DNA of 64,000 nucleotides from Cricetomys ansorgei (taxonomy: Eukaryota; Chordata; Mammalia; Rodentia; Nesomyidae), in contig JAMJFZ010001815.1 of the NCBI GenBank assembly GCA_026225945.1, positions 4,004,001-4,068,000 on the forward strand, read 5' to 3'. Within the stretch, counting starts at the first letter, position 1; every line of letters begins with the position of its first letter. Both the position numbers and the translations under genes were made by a program. The notes beneath the pieces are model-generated. The model was not told the DNA's origin. It did not search any database and saw nothing but the letters and a program-made list of their open reading frames with translations. Positions 24,310-35,117 of this stretch are shown here, in pieces.

Positions 24310-25673
24310 AGGACATCACTTGAGCTAATCCAACTTGGAGACAAGGAAGAAGATAAAGAAACACCAGACCTCACAGAGTCCAGTAAAGTACACTCAGGCT
24401 CAAGGAAGCTGCCAGAGGATAGAGATTAAGGTATTAATTGAAGACTCCCAAAGGAAAAGGAGAGAGAGAAAGGAAATAAGCTTCTATGAAAAGAAAAGGC
24501 TATGAAAATTAACAAGTAAATGAGGAAAAGGCTCAGTAAGAGCCACAGAATGGAGGCCATTAAAAATAAAGAATTCAGCTGGGAGCAAGGAAAGGAAAAA
24601 GCAAGGTTCTTACTGCTTTTCCTGATCATGGAGCCCATGCTCTCACCTGCCACTGGTGGTAGCATGCTATTTCATAAGTTGAGTTCTCTGATAACTTCAT
24701 TGTATGTGTGTGAAGCTCAAGATCTTGTGTCTGAGGTCTATGAGGAAAGGTATGTTTCCTCATAGCAGTTGTGAGATAAAACACCAAATTTCCAGAGTGT
24801 TTTAACCAGAGATTCTTCTCACTGGCCCAGGACGGCCTGTTGTTGTGGAAGCCAAGTCTTACAGTCAAACAGCCTATTAGTTAATCTGAACTTCTTTTTC
24901 TGCAAACCTGTCTATAAGAGGTAACTCCTCTTGTAGGGAAGGAGGGAGGGAACCCTTCCTACAGACAAGGACTAGATGTTTTTCCTGAAAATCAGACTCA
25001 TTTTAATACCTGGAAAGTGTTTCCTAAGGATCAGCACACAGAAACTATCTTCCAGAACTAGCCAAGTTTGTATCTCATGCTGGCAGCTGAACTTGGTACT
25101 GTAAAAGTCACCCAGGTGTTACTGGTTTTGAAGGCTTGAAGGGGTCATGGAGAACAACTGAGGCTTGGCATTATAAGAGGCCAGGAGAGGCCATTAGTGA
25201 AGATGCAGCCTCAGTAGCAGTTGAAAGCCCAGAATGGAGGGGTCATGTAAAAAAGTTGAGGATTGGTACTATGAAGAGTGCCCAGGAGAGGCTACTGGTG
25301 AAAGTGAAGCCCAGTTGTATCAGAAGACCCCAGTGTTCTGAAGATGCCAGTACCACGGGATGACCACCAAGAGCAGTGGCAACAGAGGATGGGATCCAGT
25401 CAGATCCTGGAGGACAAGCTGTGTGTGCTGCAGAGGGCAGAGCCCGAGAAGTGATCCAAGCCCTTTGGAGGAGCCTAGAAGAGTGTGAGGGAATTCCAGA
25501 TAATCGGACATTGATAATATTTTTCTGCTGTCCAAAGACATTGTAAAATTTTGATAGATGTTTGGTTTTATTTGGTCCTGTGCATTAGAAGCATCATAAT
25601 TGTTCCTCTTGTAAATGTTTTTGCTGGTGTAGTGTTATATTGTGTTGTAAAGGTAAAGCAATTTTTTTTTGTT
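24310..25673 (+). mobile_element. Internal region of the provirus, non-coding
   Basis: No frame longer than 81 codons and no retroviral motif (no zinc knuckle, protease DSG/DTG, RT YxDD or integrase). The part at 25141-25311 has two diverged copies of a roughly 70-base unit spaced 98 bases apart, both starting 'ggggtcatg' and containing 'ccaggagagg'. The 3' third before the polypurine tract is AT-rich. Confidence 0.65.
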
Positions 25674-25687
25674 CAGAAAAGGGGAAA
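25674..25687 (+). promoter_or_regulatory. Polypurine tract
   Basis: 'cagaaaaggggaaa' lies immediately before the TG of the 3' LTR, the expected position and composition for the plus-strand primer of reverse transcription. A T-run upstream is also typical. Confidence 0.8.
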
Positions 25688-25953
25688 TGTGAAAATTTAT
25701 TTTTAGCTATGTATACAATAATTGTTTTATGCATTGTTGGGTGAGGGGCTGCCTAGATCTTTGCCTTTTGCATTGTTTGCAGGTATTGGATTTCTGTGGG
25801 GGATGTTTGGTTATGATCTGCACCTGAGGTGTTCTGTATCATTTGCCATGATGTTGATTTCCTCTGCTGAGGTCTAGAAGGGCTTCCACCAATGAATATG
25901 CCTCCTTGTCTTTCTTGTTGAAACCACACAGCAGCGTATAAGATCCTCCAACA
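25688..25953 (+). mobile_element. 3' LTR of the provirus, poly(A) region deleted
   Basis: Begins 'tgtgaaaattta' and ends 'cctccaaca'. Compared with the 5' LTR it lacks roughly 50 bases including AATAAA: the sequence passes from 'ctgtatca' straight to 'tttgccatgatg'. The rest aligns along its whole length. Confidence 0.8.
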
Positions 25954-26258
25954 AACTTCTGTAGTCTTTTCAGTGTTTCTTCTCATGTAGAATTCCCTAT
26001 GGACAAGGCCAGTGCTATAGTTTCAGCTCTGGTCACATCTGATCCACTTGAAGCCAAGGATTCATATATCGTTTCTATGGCTCTTTGAGTCAAACTCTCT
26101 GAACACAACTTCTTTTTAGTCTATTTTAATAAATCACTGCTTTTTAAGGTATTGGACCATGTTCCAGTTTTGAACTTTTGTGAGCACTTAACAACACACA
26201 GCACATAACAAATGAATGTATATTATGTAGCCTTTTTGATTCTCTTCTTAAAATAGAT

Positions 26259-26260
<2 letters not shown>
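25954..26260. other. Unique flank of the provirus
   Basis: No gene or clear repeat. An AATAAA lies at about 26127 without other transcript-end context. Confidence 0.4.
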
Positions 26261-26310
<50 letters not shown>

Positions 26311-26385
26311 TGTGTGTATGTTCATGCATGTATGCACAGCTTCTAGTGTAAGACAGAAGAGGGAGTGGATCCCTCTGACCTTGTG
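26261..26385 (-). repeat. (TG)n microsatellite with possible B2/B3 tail
   Basis: TG repeats with TATG interruptions (26261-26318). The following 'gacagaagagggagtggatc' resembles the antisense 3' part of a B2/B3 SINE, whose tails often seed such repeats. The SINE part is weak. Confidence 0.7.
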
Positions 26386-27295
26386 CTAGCCTCTACTTTT
26401 CCCCCATTCTGAGATAGTAGACTTTGAAATGTGTGTCTTGAAATGATCCATTCAGAGTTGAAATATGTATTCTCTTTCTTCCTGGAAATAACATTCAGAA
26501 ATGACACCCTGAGAAGTTTTCCTGTTAAATGACCCTAATCTTTTTTCTTTTTTTATATAGATGTATAATTGAAGAAAGAACCTTTTGCTGTGTGCATTTC
26601 TTCAGATCTTTTGTCTAGCACATCCAGGACAGTAGAGGACCACTCCATGTCCCTTAAAGCAAGGTCATTGCAGTTTTCCTTAACTTCCTCATCCTCTTCT
26701 CTCTACCTTCATTTTCATTCTTCCTGTGCTTTCTATGGCTCAGTGTATCAGTCAGCATGCTTGCCTAAGTGGCCAATAACTCACATTAGTGGCTGTTGAT
26801 ATGGTAGACTAATTATGCATTCAGTTTTATTACTATATCCCAATAATCTTATGCGCTTCCTTAATAACCACATTATTTCCTTGAAATCCTCAGTAGGAGA
26901 GTTCTTTGTTAATGATGATTAGACTGGCATCATGTAGGGCATATTTTATAGAAGCTTCATAGGTTAAGGAAAACCAGAAGCTCCTTTGAGATTATGGGTA
27001 ATTTAGCGATGGTGTGACCAGAGAGTCTCCCTTCCATCTTCCCTGGAAGCCTGGCTGAGAGGACAATATTTTCCCATTATCCAAAAATCAGTTCAGGGGA
27101 AAAACAAAATTCCTATTTGTAATTAAATCAATAGAAGTGTTGAGTGCTTCATGAAAACTGGTAACTTTCTTCAGACAAAGAGTAATGTGTACAGGAAGAT
27201 TTCAATATTAGTCTGTCCAATTTAAAATTTAATGTGTTTCCTGAGATTTAGGATGCTTCTTGATAGCAATCTTTAAAAAACAGTTTAAAAGGTAT
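26386..27295. other. Unique, gene-free stretch
   Basis: No recognisable gene or repeat. Confidence 0.45.
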
Positions 27296-27502
27296 TTTAA
27301 TTAGGAGTGTGCATATGTGTCTGTGTGTAGATATGTGCATATGAATGCTGGTGCCCATGGAGGCCAGAAAAAAAGCATCAGATCTTCTGACACTGAAGTT
27401 ACAGGTGGTTGTGCGTCACCCAATATGTGCACTGGGAACAGAACTTAGGTTCTTTATAAGAGCAGTACCTGCTCTTAACCACTGAATCATCTCTCCATCC
27501 TC
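27296..27502 (-). mobile_element. B3-type SINE
   Basis: Antisense copy with the (TG)-rich tail side 'gtgcatatgtgtctgtgtgt', then 'cccatggaggccagaaaaaa', 'cactgaagttacaggtggtt', 'gtgcactgggaacagaactt', and the antisense tRNA-like head 'gctcttaaccactgaatcat' followed by 'ctctccatcc'. Near full length. Confidence 0.85.
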
Positions 27503-28338
27503 AAGATCTTTTTATTTTTATTTTTTAAATAACTTACTTGTTCAAAGTGTTTTTCTAAATAAATACAAAAACACACAAAGCATTGTCATGGGAGAATGTC
27601 ACGTATCCATCCATCAGATTTAACATTTTTGATCAAATTTCTGTCACTAATGCCTTCTTGACTCTTTCTTGTCTTTTTTTTTTTTTGTTTTCTTTTGAGC
27701 TGATTTTCAGGTGTCATTTCTTTTCAGTTATCTATGCTTTCATGTGAACTTTTTAAAGAATAATTCTTGCTGTCATCACAACATGGATTTGCAGCACCCG
27801 AAGGTCTAGAGTATCTTCAAAATATCCGCTAAATCAGAATGGAGAGTCCACAAACTATTCACTTGTTGAGAAGTGGACTTGTGTTTTCTTTTCCTTTCTG
27901 TAATTCATCTTATTCCTCTGCTCTTTAGTTCTGTATTTTCTGTGTTAAAGGGAATGCTACAATCTCTACAGGCTTAACTTCCCCTTCCAGGAAATCTGTG
28001 CTAGGTGGCTTTGGTGTGTTTCCCACAGATGCCTGTTCCATTTGCAAAGATGCAGAAACCGGGTAACTTCCAGGCACAGAAGATCTCCATTCTCTTCCTT
28101 GCCAAAGTTTTAATCAAGTTTTCCACCACTGACAATCACTGCCCAACTGAATGAATTAATCAGCTGTTGCAAATGTTGGTTTTGCTAACACACGCATCAT
28201 CTACATGTGTTACCTTATACCTCATTTGGAAGGGAGAAATTTATCCCATCAAAATCTTTACTTAGCATTAATTACAGTGTATCTAAGAGATGAGAATAAA
28301 GGCCAAGTGTCCATTTTCATTATAAGGACTTAGGGACT
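27503..28338. other. Unique, gene-free stretch
   Basis: No gene or clear repeat. A T14-like run occurs near 27675. Confidence 0.45.
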
Positions 28339-28399
28339 TCGATCTCTCTCTCTCCCTCCTTCTCTCTCTCTCTCTCTCTTTCTCTCTCTTTCCCTTTCT
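28339..28399 (+). repeat. (CT)n-rich low-complexity tract
   Basis: CT dinucleotide repeats with CCT and TTT interruptions. Confidence 0.93.
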
Positions 28400-29454
28400 T
28401 ATTCTCATAAATTTATAATAAAATTTATGCTTTTACATATTCAGTATATTTAAAGAAATTATTCTTTTTGATTCATAATGAATGGAAGACCTTTAAGGCA
28501 CCTTCTTTGTCCCCTAGGCACGAATCTTATTAATCTTTGATTACTTTAAAGTTTTTCGGGCCTAAGGCATCCTTAACTCATCAAGTGTATTTCCCCTTTC
28601 ACCTCTGGAATTAGCAATTACTCTGAAGTGGAGAGTGGGATTTAGAGACTAAAATACAGATCTTAGTGCTGTTTGCTGCTGCTAGGTAATCAATGAATCT
28701 AGACCTTTTGAAGCAAAAAGTAAAGTATTTAAATAAAACACAAGTGTATAAACTGGACTAGACATTTCTAACATACATAATTTTACTCCACTAAAATCTA
28801 CTGTGAAGAATTTTATTTGCTTATTTTGTGTATGCAGGATTTGCTTTTGTGCTAAAGTGTAGCACAATGCCGTTGAGAATTGCATGGGAATTAGTAAAAT
28901 GGACGCCTGGGTGTGTTTGGAAGAATAAGGTATTGTTGGTGGAATCCAGGTTCTACCACTGTCTCCTCTAGCTAATGTCTTGTACACTAGACAATTCTGG
29001 CTGTTTTATTAGATAATTATATTAATGCTCTGGTCGTTTTCTGAATAAACAACACATGTTGTTATAGATTTCTTGTGTTTAAGGTTATTCAGCATGTTCA
29101 TTTTACTGTATGAGTGTTGTACTTTTCAAGCTAAACTACACAAAGTAACATTTGGGGGGATCACAATAAATTCATATTAATAGTAAATGATATTTTTTTG
29201 ACTGAAAGTCTTCCATTTCAAAATCAAGACTGTATATCGCTTTTTTTTCTTAGTTGGTGTTTACATATATTAAAGTCTGCTTTTGCATTCTTTGAATTTT
29301 TTTAACATTTTCTTCCATTTTTTAGCATATTTTTGTTGGTTTAAGTGGATTTGTTTTGTCATCTTGTTACACTGAAATGGAAGACCTTGGAGTCTAGCTT
29401 CCAGCTGACTTACATTTCACATATATGACAATTCTCTTAGCATCTACATGCTAC
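28400..29454. other. Unique, gene-free stretch
   Basis: No repeat recognised. The 101-codon minus-strand frame at 28682-28987 has no family signature. Confidence 0.45.
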
Positions 29455-29548
29455 TTTACACATGCCCCCACCACATGCTGGAGACCCTCCCTGGGCCTTG
29501 CATTTACCAAGTAGGCTGTCTACCACCAAGGTGAATCTCAAGCTGCTT
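29455..29548 (-). mobile_element. Possible ID-like SINE remnant
   Basis: 'catgctggagaccctccctg', 'ggccttgcatttaccaagta' and 'ggctgtctaccaccaaggtg' resemble the antisense ID/B4 right half with its box B and box A regions. Strongly decayed. Confidence 0.4.
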
Positions 29549-30631
29549 TTTTAGTTATAGTGATATGTACTCAGTTGACTTACTCTGATAGAAAATGGAA
29601 TCAACCTCACACAGCAGCAGCCATTGAGCTTTCTCTATATTGTGTGTGTGAAGGTGTGTGCCTTTCACTGCTAGCAACTGGCTACCTCCATGCTGTGTTA
29701 CTGACAGGAGGCCCGGATGTATAGCTTTTTCCTTCTAAACATTTTAATCACTATGATGAGTCTTAAATAAGAAAAATACTTATTTTTTTCCTCACATCTT
29801 TGTTAAAGGAAAAGTTTGAATCTTGTAAAATGACTTATTTTAAAGCTTCCTTTGGGAGTTGTCATTGATGTTCTGTAGTCTCACTGATGCTCAGTCATTA
29901 CCAGGGCTGGTTCTGATGCAGACACTTATTGACAAACAATAAAGCAGATGTTTCCTTTTTTTCTAAGCTCTGACCAATCTTAAGGATTAGAAGGAGCTGG
30001 TCTTTGAGAGTTATAAATGACCATTTATGACTCTGTCTGGGACAGTTTGGTTCTTTGGTATTTATTTTGCTTCTTGGGTTTGTTTGTGTTCTGAGGATCT
30101 GTTAAATAAATTTCTTCATATTTCCTTCATTCCTTCATAAACTTCCCATTCCTTTCTTCATAAGAAGCCTGTTCACCACTTTTTGTCTCGGAAGGGCCCA
30201 GCTTTGACATTGTTTTCCTAGAAACCTATTTAGTTCATCTTTTTTCTCTCATTTAGTACCGAGTAACCTCTGGATGCTGTTGCTTGCAGTACTGTCCTCT
30301 GAGCTGATGCTTGGACCTTCTACCCTCTCTGGTTTCAGGTGTTTATTCTATTTCCCCAATGAAGCACACAGCTTAACCAGCAGAGCCTTTTGCTTCCAGA
30401 TCCCTTAGAATTTGTTTCTAACTCGTAGCTTTCTGCTTTCATCTTTCCTAATAACTTAAGTTTTCTGCTATTTTTCACCTTTATTGTCATATTCACACTG
30501 CTATGATTATTCCTCTAAGGACCGCAATAGCCATATCCCATGTTCTAGAATGCTAAAAAATCTTTTTTTCAATTTCCTCTTTACATTTTTCATTTCCACT
30601 TTTGCCTGCAGGTTGTTTAAGAAAGGAATTG
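29549..30631. other. Unique, gene-free stretch
   Basis: T-rich sequence without a recognisable gene or repeat. Confidence 0.45.
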
Positions 30632-31200
30632 TGTTAGGGAAACTTATTTCTGGTTATGCTCCTGTAACTTTAAAACAATTGGTTTGTACATTATTGGGGA
30701 TAGGACTGCCTAAGTCTTGGCAGTTTGTGTCCATCTGCAGGTGTTGGCTTGATGAAAATCTCTGATTCCTGTGTTTGCTTTTTCATGACCTGCACCTGCT
30801 CACAGCTGTCTGGCAGAGCCATTGCAGTTCAAATAGATCTCTGAGATCTCTGTGTGAGGAATGAAGTTGCTGTGAAGGAACTTTTGTAGTCCCTCTGCCA
30901 TAGTCTCAGGCAACAAGGAGAGAACATTCTCCTTGGGCTCACACCATATAGGTGTGACATAGCTCAGCTAGGCTGCTAAAGGGTTGTGGGATGAGACCAA
31001 ACTCCAGGTTTCCTTCAATATGCAAACAAGCCTCTGGATGAGGCGGCAGAGTTTTTGTATCAATAAAATCACATGAGATCAGGTGATTGGGGTCTGCTGT
31101 GCAGATTACACTTACCATGACATGTGGTTCTATGGCAGGTTTGTTTCTATGAAAATGTCTCCTTGTCCTTTTGCATCCCTACACAGTAGCTTTATGGTAC
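30632..31200 (+). mobile_element. Solo LTR of the same ERVK-like family
   Basis: Begins 'tgttagggaaacttatttct' and shares with the minus-strand LTR at 54559-55210 'gactgcctaagtcttggcag', 'catctgcaggtgttggct', 'gacctgcacctgctcacag', 'ccatagtctcaggcaacaag' and 'gttgtgggatgagac'. It has AATAAA at 31062-31067 and a family-like end near 'cacagtagc' (31189). No internal sequence is attached. The 3' boundary is approximate. Confidence 0.75.
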
Positions 31201-31280
31201 AGAGCTGTTCATTTCTTCTAATAAACATGCAATTTCTTTTTTATTATTTAGAAGTTATAAAATGTTAAGTTATACTTTCC

Positions 31281-31382
31281 TTATGACAGGGTCTTGTGAT
31301 ATAGCCCATAGTGGGCTAAAATATATAATCTTCATGCCTCAGCCTCTCTGATATTGGGATTATAGGCATGAACCACTTCATG
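31281..31382 (-). mobile_element. Decayed B1-type SINE
   Basis: Antisense 7SL-like text: 'atgacagggtcttgtgatat', 'tcatgcctcagcctctctga' and 'attgggattataggcatgaa'. Confidence 0.65.
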
Positions 31383-31514
31383 TGATTTCATATTGTTTCA
31401 TTTTTCTTAATGCATTGCTATTTCTTTTAGGCATTAGTATATAAAACTATTCCATAAATATTCTGTGTGCATTTCAAATGAAGCATATGTGTATACACGG
31501 TGTAGTATAGGTGG

Positions 31515-31565
31515 ATAGTAGCTGGTATATAGTACCATATACTATACTATATGGTATAGTAGCTG
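31515..31565. repeat. Small hairpin between 10-bp direct repeats
   Basis: 'atagtagctg' occurs at 31515-31524 and 31556-31565. Between them 9-base arms taccatata (31533-31541) and tatatggta (31548-31556) form a hairpin with a 6-base loop. The sequence is simple and may be accidental. Confidence 0.6.
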
Positions 31566-33160
31566 TGGATATTGTCCTTTTCTGACAATGCCCACTTTTC
31601 TAGGAATGAAGTAAGTGGCACAATCTTTCCATTTGTTATGAGTGTCTATTTTTCCACATGCTGTCTCATGAAGTAAACAACTGTGTTTTGATAGTTATGT
31701 TTTCATTGTGTGTTTTGAGACTATTAAGAATCCTTGTTTGTCTTCTTAACATGCTGTACCTAGGGCCTAACTTGCTTAATATTAATAAGTCTGTGGACAA
31801 TTTAGAAAAAAAAAGTACTCATCCATTACTTGTGGTTTCATTCTAACTTTTCCAATCATTTTGTTACAGGATTATATTTTGTATAAAGAGAACTTTTTCT
31901 TATCTAGTGGAGTTTAACGACAATCTTCCAGGGTACTTGAATACTATTAATGTCCCTCTCAGAAGTTTTATATCAATTTTGTTTAAAAGAATTGCTCTTC
32001 CTATCGTTTGGGAGTCTTTTGTCTGAAGCCTACAGGGCTGAGGGCAATTAGTTCAGTTTTGCGGTGTTGACTAGGAGAAATTGAAAAGTGGTCTCTTCCC
32101 TGATTTTGAACTCAGCATCTGAGAAACTCCTTAACTGCAGCTTCACAGTGCAGTGAGAAAGCTTGTAGCTTCCTCTCCTAACACTCTGACCTCCTGTTTT
32201 GCTGGAGCAGTGTTCCCTGGGGTCTGTATTTTCATTCTACTCTATGCATGATTCTCCCTCCACGCCCCAACCCAGGGCTTCACCTCTGCCCATTGTGGTT
32301 TCTCTCTACTGTAGCTTTTGTTCCAACAGAGGTGCTGTTGTCTCCTTGCGAAGAAACTGAGAGTAACTCAAGCTTCTGAATGCACAAAGCGTGAAAAGAC
32401 TCTGCTGCACTCATTTGCTGATGGTTTTAAGTCTGCAAACTCGGTTTCCATTTAGGAGTTTATGAAATGCTAGGGATTTCTTGGTAGTCAAACCCAGACT
32501 ACTGTGTCTCAAGACAAACCTTGTTAGTTATCTGGTTCCAGTGTTCTAGGAGGTACCTGAGCCTGATGTTGTTGCAGTGGATAGGGCCCCTCAACCACAA
32601 GCACAGTCCTGACTGGCTGATCCACAAGGACTGCAGGACATTTAGGAAGCAGTAAAGGTCAGCTGCCAAGATTACAGTTGTTTCTCAGGAATATTCTAGA
32701 CAGAGTTCTCAGCATCCGAAAGAGAGTAGGTTTAGTAGAACCGAAGGTGGTCAGGAGAATGACAAGTTCCTCAGAACTCTGTACTTGCACGCTGTAGGAT
32801 TGCTGAAGGTGACCTGGAGACCAGCAAACAGAACAATGATAGGAAAACCATGTAAGCCTTGTATTACTCTTTGAGGTGACTTTTAGAAAGAGTTTGTCTC
32901 CGAATGATGTATAGAACTCAACTCAGCTAGTCTCTGAAATATTCATTTTAGAGTCCGATAAAGTCCTGAAGCAGTCCTTCTAAGATAAGATGAATTCTAA
33001 TGGAAGTTCTAAAGTACCTCATAAATTGTACATAGGCATGTGTGTATGTTTATTTAAAACATCTCATAAGACCCTTTTAAAACTGTTAGTAATTCTGTCA
33101 GAGAGGCTATCTTAAGGGTGTTTTCCAAAAAATACAACTGTGCTAAAACAGTGTATGATG
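31566..33160. other. Unique, gene-free stretch
   Basis: No recognisable gene or repeat over 1.6 kb. The part at 32040-32560 has higher GC than its surroundings, but the frames are short. Confidence 0.45.
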
Positions 33161-33253
33161 GTTTAGGCCAGTGGTTCTCAACCTGTAAGTTGTGACCCCT
33201 TTCAGGGTAAAAGGCACTCAGCATTAGGAAGATTGAGAACCACTGGTTTAGGC
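33161..33253. mobile_element. 77-bp miniature hAT-type element with 8-bp TSD
   Basis: The element (33169-33245) has terminal inverted repeats beginning CAGTGGTTCTCAACC on the left, mirrored by 'gattgagaaccactg' on the right. Both sides carry the identical 8-base duplication 'gtttaggc' (33161-33168 and 33246-33253), the diagnostic target-site length for hAT transposons. Inside are only remnants such as 'gttgtgacccctttcagggt' and 'cagcattaggaa', which fit an internally deleted copy of the rodent URR1 (hAT-Charlie) group. No transposase is present. Orientation is not meaningful at this size. Confidence 0.88.
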
Positions 33254-34937
33254 AATTCGGTGTAGGTGGGTGGTCCTCAGGCTCAGGTTTAGACACACAT
33301 CATAGAGTTGGTATTGATTTTATGAGTCAGCCAAGTCTACCTTTACAATATAGTATTAGATAGATATTCTGTGGAGTGGGTAGGCAATAAGTAGACATGA
33401 AAGAACCCCAATAAGTAGATTTCAAACAAAACAACCACAGAAAGTGTTCAGACTGTTTAGCCTTTGAATTCCAATGAGAAACTACCAGGCTTTTCATTGT
33501 TCTCCGCCGTAGCTTGGAAAGAGGTGATATTTTCTTTTCCTTTAAAAACTCAGCCTTTGTTTTTCATGGTAGAAAATCCTAGTTTGTTGGGGGAGGTTTT
33601 GAAGGAGGCTTTAGAAGAAGATGAAGGTATAAAAGGCTTTTCAGGAGACTGTGGGAAGGCTGGACTTGCCTGGAGATGGAATTTGGAGCACAATGGTTCC
33701 CTGAGCAAACCGTCAGTCAGTTTTCGAGGTGGAATTTAAATAACTCCATTGTTTTCTAAGAACGCCTACGTGGTCCATTCTGTTGTCAGAATTACCACTC
33801 CACTGATGCCCTCCTAAAGCATTTATTTTAAAGATTCTTCACTGAGCATTATATTGGTCTATAGGAGACTTCATTTGTTTGTTGAAATAATGGGACCTAT
33901 AAGTAAGAATTCAGGGTCAAGGAATTTAGTTTTACTTTCTAGAGGGCAAGATTCAAAAATATAAATCCATTTCAAAACATGAATAAGATATCACGCCAAG
34001 GCAAAATAAAAGTTTCACAAAGTAAGAATTAGACAGTAAAAAATAAGTACCATCACACACACAAATAAAATAATGACTTTAATTCCCTTTAGTATTTAGT
34101 ATATTAGTATACTTAATAGCCAAAAAAGAAAGACACACTATGCATAATTATCATAGCGCTGTATCTTTAAGACAAAATACCTGAGACCAACTAACTAATA
34201 CTTTTGAGACTTTAAGGAGAAATGAGGGAATGATACCAGCCAGAGTGAGGCAGGCAGAAGAGAGAAATGTCACCTTTGAACTACTTATTAGGCCTTACTT
34301 TACACATATTTTATGACATTTAGTTGAATGCTCTAAGTCCTGTGAAATGTGTAGTATAGGTGGAAATATGCTCATAAAAGTAAAACCTGTTCCTTAAGTC
34401 TATATATAGTAAGCAGAATGGAAGAATAATCCACACTGTAGAGACACAAGGAGTTACCTGATAGGAGTGCATGCCCTGAGAGCCAGAGTCCTCCCTGGCA
34501 GTCCACAGCTGTAAAAGCTAGCATCAACTAATATATTTAATGTGAATATACTTCATTAAAACATTATTTGAAGCATCTATTTGCAGAATCATTTTCATGA
34601 TATAATAAACTTGCATAACAAATAATATGTAAAAAAAGGGATATCATTTACAAATTATGCCACCTAAATTATATGTACGGACATAACCTACGTATGTGTA
34701 CAACTGTGAAAGTGTCTGTCTTTCCATCTACTCACCTTTTGGGATGAATACATACAAAAAATAACAGAAATTGCCTGATAGTACAATGAACAAGAGCTTT
34801 GATCCTGCTTTGAGTTTCTAGAAACCGGAGAGCTCCCATTTTCTCGGTGATAGGTGTGTATCTGTAATAGATATTCTTGGCAAGCAATCTTCATGAAGTT
34901 GAGAAAGTCAAACTTTATTCTCAGCTGATGGAGAGTG
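33254..34937. other. Unique, gene-free stretch
   Basis: No confident gene or repeat. A TATAAAAG lies at 33628-33635 within a 91-codon frame of no recognisable family. The part at about 34150-34290 faintly resembles an antisense MaLR LTR end ('acaaaatacctgagacc') but is too short to call. Confidence 0.4.
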
Positions 34938-35117
34938 TTTTTTTTAATTGCATTTATTTGTTTGTGTATTTATATTCTGTGTGCATGCCATAGCAAACAG
35001 GTAGCCGGCAGAGCACAATTCGCAATCTTCAGTGTTTTCCACCTACCACTGGGTCCCAGGATTGAACTCAGGTCTTCAGGTAAGCTCTATTACCTGCTCC
35101 ACCATCTTGCCAGCCCT
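34938..35117 (-). mobile_element. B2/B3-type SINE
   Basis: Antisense tRNA-derived SINE with T-rich tail side, 'ctgtgtgcatgccatagca', 'ccactgggtcccaggattga', 'actcaggtcttcaggtaagc' and head 'gctccaccatcttgccagcc'. Confidence 0.75.

Larger units (their letters stand above)
23977..25953 (+). mobile_element. Short ERVK-like provirus, no coding capacity
   Basis: A complete LTR-internal-LTR structure of about 2.0 kb. The 5' LTR (23977-24287) and 3' LTR (25688-25953) are clearly homologous, about four-fifths identical by eye. A lysine-type primer binding site follows the 5' LTR after two bases, and a polypurine tract precedes the 3' LTR directly. The internal 1.4 kb is too short for gag-pol-env, and I see no retroviral protein motif, so the element must have relied on proteins from a related virus. 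Flanking 6-bp target duplications are not recognisable (ccttcc versus aacttc), which fits age. The layout recalls non-autonomous class II rodent elements such as mys or ETn, but I do not assign it to either. Confidence 0.8.
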
